Shown here piece after piece: positions 1 to 5,264 of a stretch of 5,264 bases of DNA. Origin of the DNA: Candidatus Nanopelagicales bacterium (GTDB lineage Bacteria > Actinomycetota > Actinomycetes > S36-B12 > UBA10799); assembly GCA_025455985.1 (NCBI GenBank), contig JALOLM010000201.1:1-5264 (forward strand). Direction: 5' to 3'. Both the position numbers and the translations under genes were made by a program. The notes beneath the pieces are model-generated. The model worked only from the letters and a program-made list of their open reading frames with translations, was not told the origin of the DNA and did not search any database. How positions within the stretch are numbered: position 1 is the stretch's first letter; every line of letters begins with the position of its first letter.

Positions 1-423
1 GCTCTGGGACTGGCCACCGAACACCCGATGGTCATCGTGGGTGTGGGGCACATGGGCCGGGCGTTGGCCGGATACTCCGGATTCCTGGAACGGGGCCTGC
101 GAGTGGTGGGGTTGTTCGATGCCGACCTCGACCTGGTCGGCAGCAAGGCCGGAAACCCCGATGTGGAGATGTTGGAGATCCGGCCGCTGTCCGAACTCGA
201 CGCGTTCGTGAAGGACCACGACGTGGCGATCGGCGTTATTGCGACGCCGGCAAGCGCTGCCCAGTCAGTGGCCGACCAATTGGTCGAAGCCGGGGTCACC
301 AGCCTGCTCAACCTCTCAGCCGTCCACCTCGATGTGCCCGACCACGTGGTCGTGCGTCCCGTGGATCTGGCTACGGAGATCCAGATCCTCGCCGTGCACG
401 CAGTACAGGGGAAGACGCGATGA
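1..423 (+). CDS. rex: Redox-sensing transcriptional repressor Rex, C-terminal part (5' end outside window)
   Basis: Rex is a cytoplasmic repressor that senses the NADH/NAD+ ratio and releases DNA when NADH binds. The frame is open from the first base, so the start and the N-terminal winged-helix domain (roughly the first 80 or more residues of a protein usually 210-250 long) lie upstream. The 140 residues present are the Rossmann NAD(H)-binding and dimerisation part: a beta strand with GVGHMGRAL (the family usually has GxGNLGxAL), then the acidic end of the second strand in LFDAD, the IGVIATPASAAQ segment, and the C-terminal VRPVDLATEIQIL helix used for domain swapping. The usual NFAP segment reads NLSA here, a modest divergence. 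The TGA overlaps the hemA start as ATGA. In Streptomyces Rex controls its own rex-hem operon; autoregulation here is inferred because the promoter is not visible. Family call is confident. Confidence 0.93.
   Translation, partial: ALGLATEHPMVIVGVGHMGRALAGYSGFLERGLRVVGLFDADLDLVGSKAGNPDVEMLEIRPLSELDAFVKDHDVAIGVIATPASAAQSVADQLVEAGVTSLLNLSAVHLDVPDHVVVRPVDLATEIQILAVHAVQGKTR
407..412 (+). promoter_or_regulatory. Ribosome binding site of hemA
   Basis: AGGGGA lies 7 nt upstream of the ATG at 420, inside the last codons of rex. It supports 420 as the hemA start, together with the N-terminal GVSHHSAP motif that follows. The start overlaps the rex stop (ATGA), so translation of the two genes is probably coupled. 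Confidence 0.7.
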
Positions 424-1678
424 GCCTTCTGGTCGTGGGAGTCAGCCACCACAGCGCGCCGATCGAGGTTCTGGAGGCAGTCGCAGCGGCGGACACCGAA
501 TCGGCACTGAGGCACTGCTGCTTTCGACGTGCAACCGCATCGAGGTCTACACCGAGGTATCACGCTTCCATGCCGCCGTCGAGGCAGTCACGGCCGTGCT
601 GGCCAAGAGTTCCGGGATGACCGTCGAGGATCTGTCCAAGCATCTGTACGTGCACTATGAGGATGCTGCCGTGCGGCACGCGTTCCGAGTGACCAGCGGG
701 CTGGACTCCATGGTCCTGGGTGACGAGCAGATCCTGGGCCAGTTCCGCGAGGCGTTCAAAGCCGCAGTCGATCAGGGTCAAGCCGGACGCAACCTCCATG
801 AACTCGCGCAAAGCGCCCTGCGGATCGGCAAGCGCGTACAGACCGACACCGGTATCGGTCGCCACGGCGCGTCGGTGGTGGAGGTCGCCCTCGGAAGTGC
901 GCAGGCGCACTTCGGCTCATTGGCGCAGCGCCACGTGGTCATCGTGGGCTCGGGGTCGATGTCATCCTTGGCCGCCTCGGTGGCAAGCGCCAATGGCGCC
1001 CGGGTGACGATCGTCGGGCGCACGGCGGCGTCTGTGCACCGGCTCGCGCAGGCCGTCGGCGGCAGCGGCAGGCAACTGGTCGACCTCGACGAGCAGCTAC
1101 GGACCGCCGACGTGGTGGTCAGCGCCACCGGCGCGACCGGACTGCTGATCACTGCCGAGCACCTGCGCAAGGTGCTGGCCGGGATGAATCCCAATATCTA
1201 CTTCTGCGACCTTGCCCTGCCGCACGACACCGACCCGGCCATCGCGACCATTCCGGGTGTGCACCGGTTGGACCTCGCTGGGATCGCGGAGTTGCCGCAG
1301 GCGCGTGTGGCCGGGGAGTCCGTCACCTCCGCCGAGCAGATCGTCATCGAGGCCACCGGCGACTTCGTCTCCCGGCAGACCAGCGCCCGCGTGGAGCCGG
1401 TTGTGGTCGCGCTGCGATCCCGCGCCGAGGAGGTCGTCGAGGCCGAGCTGGAGCGTCTGCGCCTGCGCGGTGACAACCTCACCGAGGAACAGTTCACCCA
1501 GATCGCCCACGCCATGCGGCGGGTGGTTGCCACGTTGCTGCATACCCCAACCGTGCGGATGAAAGAGTTCGCGATCGACCCGGGCGGCGACCGTTATGCC
1601 GCTGCCCTGCATGCGCTGTTCGACCTGGACCCGCAAGCGGTCTCGGCCTTGACCGACCCACGGGGGCCGAGTGCCTGA
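420..1678 (+). pseudogene. hemA: Glutamyl-tRNA reductase, reading frame broken by an apparent ~37 bp loss near 501-510
   Basis: HemA reduces glutamyl-tRNA(Glu) with NADPH to glutamate-1-semialdehyde, the first committed step of the C5 route to tetrapyrroles. The ATG at 420 gives MSLLVVGVSHHSAPIEVLE, the normal N-terminus, in one frame. From about 503 the homology continues in another frame as TEALLLSTCNRIEVY with the catalytic Cys (codon 530-532). That Cys is residue 50 in family members, but only 110 nt separate it from the start instead of 147, so about 12 codons plus 1 nt are missing. Downstream everything is intact: GLDSMVLGDEQILGQ, the KRVQTDTGIG segment, the NADPH-binding domain with VIVGSGSMSS (947-967; the third glycine is Ser), DVVVSATGA, CDLALPHDTDP, and the C-terminal dimerisation helices with HTPTVRMKE. 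Restored length would be about 431 residues, normal for the family. It overlaps hemC by 8 nt. As the pathway entry enzyme in an otherwise intact operon, an assembly or sequencing error is at least as likely as a true null allele. Confidence 0.9.
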
Positions 1679-2573
1679 CTTGAACGTGGCCACGAGGGCC
1701 AGTGCATTGGCGCGCGCGCAGACGGCGTGGGTGTGTGCGCGCATCCACGCCGCGACCGGTCTGGTCACCTCCGAAGTGCTCGTCACCTCCGAGGGCGACA
1801 CGTCTCGGGCCGCCCTGACGTCATTCGGCGGTCAAGGCGTATTCGTCACGGCGATCCGGGAGGCAGTCGCCGACGGCCGGGCAGATGTCGCGGTGCACTC
1901 GATGAAGGATCTGCCCACGACCCCCGATCCCCGGACCACGATCGCTGCTGTTCCGCGGCGCGAAGATGTGCGCGACTTCGTCGTCACCGCCTCGCCGGAC
2001 CTGGAGTCGCTGCCTCGTGGGGCGACAGTGGCCACAGGATCGCCGAGGCGGGTGGCGTACTTGCGCAGAATGCGTCCCGACCTGCAAATCGTCGGGATCC
2101 GTGGCAACGTCGACAGCCGAGTCGCAGCCGTCGAGTCCGGCCAGGTGCACGCGGTGGTGATCGCCGCCGCGGGGTTGAACCGCCTGGGTCTGCGGCCCTC
2201 CGGCTTCGCGCTGGAACCGCAGCAGATGTTGCCCGCCGTCGGTCAGGGAGCGCTGGCCGTGGAGATGCGCGTGGATGATCCGTTGGTCACGGATGTGGCG
2301 GGGATCGGCGACGAATCCGCGCGTGTCGGGGTGGTTGCCGAACGGGCGCTGTTGGCTGGGCTGCGCGCTGGATGCAGCGCCCCCGTTGGAGCCCTGACTG
2401 CGGTGAACCACGACACGGTGACGCTGCGCGCGGCCGTGCTGTCACCGGACGGCTCACAGATGTACGAATGCACGACGACCGGACCGATGTCGGACGCACA
2501 CAGCGTCGGGCAGCGGGCCGCGGACACCCTGATCGGGCAAGGCGCCGGTCGGATACTCAGGAGAGATACATGA
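1671..2573 (+). CDS. hemC: Hydroxymethylbilane synthase (porphobilinogen deaminase)
   Basis: This cytoplasmic enzyme joins four porphobilinogens head to tail into hydroxymethylbilane, using a covalently bound dipyrromethane primer. The 300-residue product is close to the usual ~310. Visible landmarks are the N-terminal VATRASALARAQ (family TRxSxLAxxQ), GGQGVFVTAIREA near residues 53-65, the GRADVAVHSMKDLPT block with catalytic Asp80 (equivalent to E. coli Asp84), PRREDVRDF at 96-103, TGSPRR at 122-127, RGNVDSR at 144-150, and LRAGCSAPVGA in which Cys235 carries the cofactor (E. coli Cys242). The GTG start at 1671 is chosen because it lies directly before the conserved first strand; it overlaps the hemA stop by 8 nt, with a weak G-rich stretch (1662-1666) upstream. 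The TGA overlaps the hemD ATG by 4 nt. No key residue is missing. Confidence 0.96.
   Translation: MPDLNVATRASALARAQTAWVCARIHAATGLVTSEVLVTSEGDTSRAALTSFGGQGVFVTAIREAVADGRADVAVHSMKDLPTTPDPRTTIAAVPRREDVRDFVVTASPDLESLPRGATVATGSPRRVAYLRRMRPDLQIVGIRGNVDSRVAAVESGQVHAVVIAAAGLNRLGLRPSGFALEPQQMLPAVGQGALAVEMRVDDPLVTDVAGIGDESARVGVVAERALLAGLRAGCSAPVGALTAVNHDTVTLRAAVLSPDGSQMYECTTTGPMSDAHSVGQRAADTLIGQGAGRILRRDT
2559..2564 (+). promoter_or_regulatory. Ribosome binding site deciding the hemD start
   Basis: AGGAGA, continuing as AGGAGAGA, ends 5 nt before the ATG at 2570, which overlaps the hemC stop as ATGA. The same frame is open further upstream, to an ATG at 2372 inside hemC. This site and the protein homology beginning at LIAAGAGDPELL show that 2570 is the real start. 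Confidence 0.8.
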
Positions 2574-4153
2574 AGAATCGCAAGACGCTGCCTGCCATCG
2601 CGCTGATCGCCGCAGGTGCAGGAGACCCGGAACTGCTGTCGGTGCGCGGTGCAGCGATGCTGGCGGCCGCCGACGTGGCTGTGTGTGACCCGGAGGTCGC
2701 TGGCATCCTCGAGGGCCGCGACATCGAGGTGCTGGACATTCCCACCGCACCCACGGACGCTCCCAGTGTCGCCAAGGCGCTGGTCGAGCAGGCTCGCGCC
2801 GGCCGGCGTGCCGTGCGGCTCTATGCCGGTGACCCGATTCTGGACGGGCGCGTGAACGCGGAGGCGAAGGCAATCCACCGTTCCAAGGTTCCCTTCGAGA
2901 TCCTGCCGAGCGCCGGTGATGTCACCGGTGTGGCTGCCTACGCCGGCATCGGTCTGGTGGGTCACAAGGCCAAGCAGGTGCGGATCGTGGACCTGCTGTC
3001 CGGTGATGTCGACTCCGAGACCCTGGCGGATGCCTCGGCCACGCTGGTGGTTCGCAACGCGGCGGACTCCGCGGCGGGGATCGCAAAGGCGGCCTTGGCT
3101 GCTGGTCGCACCCCGGCGACGGGCATGGTCGTCGTGCGGGGTGGCACCACCGTCGAGCAGCAGACCATCGTGACCACGTTGGGCGACGCGGCAGCCGATC
3201 TCAAAGCTGCCAAACTGCTCGGCAACGGCGATGTCTACATCGGCGAGGCAGTTGGCTCGGCGGGCAGTCTTGGCTGGTTCGAGAGCCGCCCGCTGTTCGG
3301 CTGGCGGGTGCTCGTGCCGCGGACCAAGGACCAGGCCGGTGAGTTGTCCGCGCAGTTGCGGCTGTTCGGCGCGGTACCTGTGGAGGTGCCCACGATCAGT
3401 GTCGAACCGCCGCGGACACCCCAGCAGATGGAGCGGGCGATCGAGGGGATCGAGTCCGGGCGCTATCAGTGGATCGCGTTCACCAGCGTCAACGCGGTGC
3501 GTTCGATCCGCGAGCGCTTCGAGCAGCGTGGGCTTGATGCCCGTCACCTTGCCGGCCTGAAGATCGCGGCCATCGGGCAGGCCACAGCCGAGGCGCTGCA
3601 GGACTTCGGCGTGCGTGCCGATCTGGTGCCTCCGGCCGACGCCCAGTCTTCCGTGGGGCTGTTGGAGGTCTGGCCCGACCGCGACCCCGAACTCGACCCC
3701 ATCGGCCGGGTGTTCCTGCCACGCGCGGACATCGCTACGGAGAAGCTCGTTGCCGGTCTGCAGGACCTCGGGTGGGAGGTCGACGACATCACCGCGTACC
3801 GCACGGTCCGCGCTGCACCGCCGGCTGCCCACATCCGCGAGGCCATCAAGACCGGAGGCTTCGATGCAGTGGTCTTCACCTCGTCGAGCACCGTGCGCAA
3901 TCTCGTCGGTATCGCAGGTAAGCCGCACGCCACCACGGTGATCGCTGCGATCGGCCCGGAGACGGCAGCCACCGCGGCCGAGCACGGGTTGAAGGTCGCA
4001 GTGCAGCCGGCGCAGGCCAAGATCGAGGCGCTGGCGGCCGCACTGGCCGAGCACGGTGAGTCGCTGCGACAGGCGGCCCTCGAAAGCGGCGAGCGCACAT
4101 GGCGACCCTCGAAGCGCCGTGGTGCCGGTCGCCGGCGTGCGGCCAAGGCATGA
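2570..4153 (+). CDS. hemD: Uroporphyrinogen-III synthase with N-terminal degenerate SUMT (uroporphyrinogen-III methyltransferase-like) domain
   Basis: The 527-residue protein is a two-domain fusion. Residues about 10-225 are a tetrapyrrole methyltransferase-like domain: GAGAGDPELLSVRGA (active enzymes have GxGPGDPxLL), RLYAGDPILDGRVNAEA at 83-99 (active: RLKGGDPxxFGRGxEE), LPSAGDVTGVAAYAGI at 112-127, and GTTVEQQTIVTTLGD near 192-206. Residues about 240-495 are the HemD domain, which cyclises hydroxymethylbilane with inversion of ring D: GWRVLVPRTKDQAGELS, EVPTISVEPP, WIAFTSVNAVR, IAAIGQATAEAL, VFLPRADIATEKL, DDITAYRTVRA (Tyr410 lies in the segment important in HemD) and FTSSSTVRNLVGIAGKPH. 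The C-terminal half closely resembles mycobacterial HemD as I recall it. The tail (509-527) is rich in Arg and Lys. This fusion is the normal actinobacterial form. Uroporphyrinogen-III synthase activity is confident; methyltransferase activity is doubtful because several SAM and substrate motifs are altered. It overlaps hemC and hemB by 4 nt each. Confidence 0.94.
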   Translation: MKNRKTLPAIALIAAGAGDPELLSVRGAAMLAAADVAVCDPEVAGILEGRDIEVLDIPTAPTDAPSVAKALVEQARAGRRAVRLYAGDPILDGRVNAEAKAIHRSKVPFEILPSAGDVTGVAAYAGIGLVGHKAKQVRIVDLLSGDVDSETLADASATLVVRNAADSAAGIAKAALAAGRTPATGMVVVRGGTTVEQQTIVTTLGDAAADLKAAKLLGNGDVYIGEAVGSAGSLGWFESRPLFGWRVLVPRTKDQAGELSAQLRLFGAVPVEVPTISVEPPRTPQQMERAIEGIESGRYQWIAFTSVNAVRSIRERFEQRGLDARHLAGLKIAAIGQATAEALQDFGVRADLVPPADAQSSVGLLEVWPDRDPELDPIGRVFLPRADIATEKLVAGLQDLGWEVDDITAYRTVRAAPPAAHIREAIKTGGFDAVVFTSSSTVRNLVGIAGKPHATTVIAAIGPETAATAAEHGLKVAVQPAQAKIEALAAALAEHGESLRQAALESGERTWRPSKRRGAGRRRAAKA

Positions 4154-5103
4154 TCCGTCCCCGTAGGCTGCGGGCCACCGACGCGGTACGCAGGCTCGTG
4201 CGCGAGACCCGCGTGCACCCTGCGCAACTGGTGCTGCCGGTATTCGTGGCCGAGGGGCTGTCAGCGCCGCGGGCGATCACATCCATGCCAGGGGTGTACC
4301 AGCAGACCCTGCAGACCCTTCCGGAAGTGATCGAGGCGGCTGCCAGCGCGGGACTGGGCGGGGTGATGCTCTTCGGCGTGCCGATCGCCAAGGACGCGAT
4401 CGGATCGGGGGCCACCGATCCGCAAGGCATTCTGACGCGTTCGGTCCAGGTGGCGGTCAAGGCCGCTGCGGGGCGCCTCGTGGTGATGGCCGATCTGTGC
4501 CTGGACGAGTTCACCGATCACGGCCACTGTGGGGTTGTTCGCGACGGCGAGGTGGATAACGACGCCACCTTGGTCCGGTACCAGGACATGGCCGTCGTGC
4601 TGGCCCGCGCCGGGGTCGACATGGTGGGACTGAGCGGGATGATGGACGGCCAGGTGGGCGCGGTACGACAGGCGCTGGACGCTGAGGGTTTCCTCAACAC
4701 CGCGATCCTGGGTTACACCGCCAAGTACGCCACCGCTCTGTACGGACCCTTCCGGGAGGCGGTGGACAACTCGTTGAAGGGCAACCGCCGCACCTACCAG
4801 CAGGATGTCGGCAACTCCCGCGAGTCCATGCGGGAACTGCGCCTGGACCTCGCCGAAGGCGCCGACATCGTCATGGTGAAACCGGCGTTCCTGGACATCG
4901 TCGCCGCGGTGGCACAGGCCAGCGACGTGCCGGTGGCGGTCTATCAGGTGTCGGGGGAGTACGCGATGCTCGAGGCGGCCGCCGCGCAGGGATGGATCGA
5001 CCGTGAACAAACGCTGATGGAGTCCATCACGGGCTGCGTGCGCGCCGGAGCGGACATCGTCGTGACCTACTGGGCGCTGGAGGCCGCCGAGATGCTGCGC
5101 TGA
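4150..5103 (+). CDS. hemB: Delta-aminolevulinic acid dehydratase (porphobilinogen synthase)
   Basis: This enzyme condenses two 5-aminolevulinate molecules to porphobilinogen, normally as a cytoplasmic octamer. The 317-residue product fits the family (~320-330). Landmarks are the N-terminal RPRRLRATDAVRRLVRET, LVLPVFVAEG, MPGVYQ, GVMLFGVP, the metal loop DLCLDEFTDHGHCG (Cys117, Asp119, Cys127), GLSGMMDGQVGAVR at 160-173, GYTAKYATALYGPFR with Schiff-base Lys192, SRESMREL with Glu225 at the usual allosteric Mg position, and DIVMVKPAF with the second active-site Lys244. After Lys244 the usual KPxxPYLD reads KPAFLD, two residues short. YQVSGEYAML at 265-274 is normal. The ATG at 4150 is chosen because it overlaps the hemD stop (ATGA) and starts just before the conserved region; an in-frame ATG at 4099 would add 17 residues without family similarity. 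There is no good ribosome binding site at 4150, so coupling to hemD is likely. Confidence 0.95.
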   Translation: MIRPRRLRATDAVRRLVRETRVHPAQLVLPVFVAEGLSAPRAITSMPGVYQQTLQTLPEVIEAAASAGLGGVMLFGVPIAKDAIGSGATDPQGILTRSVQVAVKAAAGRLVVMADLCLDEFTDHGHCGVVRDGEVDNDATLVRYQDMAVVLARAGVDMVGLSGMMDGQVGAVRQALDAEGFLNTAILGYTAKYATALYGPFREAVDNSLKGNRRTYQQDVGNSRESMRELRLDLAEGADIVMVKPAFLDIVAAVAQASDVPVAVYQVSGEYAMLEAAAAQGWIDREQTLMESITGCVRAGADIVVTYWALEAAEMLR

Positions 5104-5119
5104 CGCGTGGCCACACGCG
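5104..5119 (+). terminator. Possible hemB 3' hairpin terminator
   Basis: CGCGTG and CACGCG form a perfect 6-bp stem (five GC pairs, one AT) around a 4-nt GCCA loop, beginning on the base after the hemB stop. No T-run follows, so it is not a classical intrinsic terminator, but U-less hairpins at operon ends are often proposed in actinobacteria. It sits where the heme operon would end, before a gene with its own strong ribosome binding site. Termination activity is inferred. Confidence 0.45.
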
Positions 5120-5144
5120 GTCGCCACGGCGTACTCTGGCCACA
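5108..5144 (+). repeat. Pair of TGGCCACA direct repeats in the hemB 3' gap
   Basis: The 8-mer TGGCCACA occurs at 5108-5115 and 5137-5144. Its TGGCCA core is self-complementary, so the copies can also pair with each other: GTGGCCA at 5107-5113 matches TGGCCAC at 5137-5143 as a 7-bp stem. That stem is mutually exclusive with the 5104-5119 hairpin. The repeats could be an operator, competing RNA structure, or chance in GC-rich DNA. Confidence 0.4.
5132..5137 (+). promoter_or_regulatory. Weak -10-like hexamer before the last gene
   Basis: TACTCT matches the loose actinobacterial TANNNT -10 pattern. It would place a transcript start near 5144, just upstream of the ribosome binding site at 5149. 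I see no convincing -35 element at the proper distance, so this is tentative. Confidence 0.25.
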
Positions 5145-5148
5145 ACTC

Positions 5149-5155
5149 AAGGAGG
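5149..5155 (+). promoter_or_regulatory. Strong ribosome binding site of the secreted-protein gene
   Basis: AAGGAGG is a consensus Shine-Dalgarno sequence ending 5 nt before the ATG at 5161. It is the best such site in the window and fixes the start of a gene otherwise visible only as a short fragment. It suggests efficient translation independent of the heme operon. Confidence 0.85.
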
Positions 5156-5160
5156 GTGCC

Positions 5161-5264
5161 ATGCGCCGGACCACCGCCATCGCCGTAACCGTTCCCCTGC
5201 TCGCCGCCCCGATCGCCCTAGCCGGGCCTGCGAATGCCGCCGGGACCGTGAAGATCCCCAAACT
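5161..5264 (+). CDS. Putative exported protein, N-terminal fragment (3' end outside window)
   Basis: Only the first 34 residues are present, and the frame is open to the window end. They form a typical Sec-type signal peptide: a short basic n-region (MRR), a hydrophobic stretch from about residue 4 to 21 (TTAIAVTVPLLAAPIALA), and an ANA signal-peptidase site that predicts cleavage after Ala26. The mature protein would begin AGTVKIPK. There is no twin-arginine motif beyond the RR at positions 2-3, which lacks the rest of the Tat consensus, and no lipobox Cys in the visible part. The start is well supported by the AAGGAGG site upstream. The gene is separated from hemB by 57 nt and a hairpin, so it is probably not part of the heme operon. 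The family cannot be recognised from this fragment. Confidence 0.75.
   Translation, partial: MRRTTAIAVTVPLLAAPIALAGPANAAGTVKIPK

Noticed and set aside
239..500. Using the upstream ATG at 239 as the hemA start to give one unbroken 479-residue protein
   Set aside because: The first ~87 residues would read rex and early hemA in the wrong frame, are low-complexity (Ser/Arg/Trp/Pro rich), and lack the conserved GVSHxSAP N-terminus that is present in another frame at 420.
420..535. Programmed ribosomal frameshift in hemA
   Set aside because: A slip would restore the frame but not the ~12 missing residues, and I see no slippery heptamer followed by a clear stimulatory structure at the junction.
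2243..4054. Long minus-strand open frame (603 codons) opposite hemC/hemD
   Set aside because: It lies wholly antisense to two well-supported genes. Its translation is rich in Arg, Gly, His and Asp without any recognisable domain, as expected for a shadow frame in GC-rich DNA.
4099..4149. Upstream ATG at 4099 as the hemB start
   Set aside because: The extra 17 residues have no family similarity and overlap the hemD tail in another frame. The ATG at 4150 gives a standard N-terminus and the ATGA overlap seen elsewhere in the operon.
4302..4319. Perfect tandem 9-bp repeat GCAGACCCT in hemB
   Set aside because: It encodes QTLQTL in a normal variable stretch of the protein and keeps the frame. 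Two copies alone do not suggest a repeat element.
4261..5145. Minus-strand open frame (294 codons) opposite hemB
   Set aside because: It is antisense to a clear hemB with all catalytic motifs and shows no recognisable family, so it is a shadow frame.
1..5264. Search for tRNA genes, CRISPR arrays, insertion sequences and attachment sites
   Set aside because: Coding sequence of a conserved operon fills nearly the whole window. I saw no cloverleaf-like segment, spaced repeat array, transposase or terminal inverted repeat.

Overview
This GC-rich window reads as a chromosomal piece of an actinobacterium (Actinomycetota). The evidence is the gene order rex-hemA-hemC-hemD-hemB, the actinobacterial fusion of a methyltransferase-like domain to uroporphyrinogen-III synthase, GTG start use, and protein sequences that resemble Streptomyces and Mycobacterium homologues as I remember them. 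I cannot place it more finely. Everything is on the + strand and almost every base is coding.

Layout: 1-423 is the C-terminal part of the redox-sensing repressor Rex; its DNA-binding domain lies upstream of the window. 420-1678 is hemA (glutamyl-tRNA reductase), but its reading frame is broken near 501-510. The lesion looks like a loss of about 37 bp, not a single-base slip. 1671-2573 is hemC (hydroxymethylbilane synthase), 2570-4153 is a hemD fusion (degenerate SUMT-like domain plus uroporphyrinogen-III synthase), and 4150-5103 is hemB (5-aminolevulinate dehydratase). 5104-5160 is the only intergenic gap. It holds a perfect GC-rich hairpin directly after the hemB stop and a strong ribosome binding site for the next gene. 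5161-5264 is the start of a new gene encoding a protein with an export signal peptide, cut by the window end.

How they work together: HemA makes glutamate-1-semialdehyde from glutamyl-tRNA. HemB condenses two 5-aminolevulinates to porphobilinogen, HemC polymerises four of these to hydroxymethylbilane, and HemD closes the ring to uroporphyrinogen III, the branch point to heme, siroheme and cobalamin. The aminomutase HemL, needed between HemA and HemB, is not in this window. All four junctions from rex to hemB overlap by 4 or 8 nt, so this is one translationally coupled operon. In Streptomyces, Rex represses its own rex-hemACD operon and respiratory genes according to NADH/NAD+; the same logic is inferred here, but the promoter and operator lie upstream.

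The window is mostly a well-known metabolic operon, and I found no undescribed system. The points worth a second look are the hemA lesion, a two-residue gap after the catalytic lysine of HemB, the degenerate SUMT domain, and the structured hemB 3' gap.
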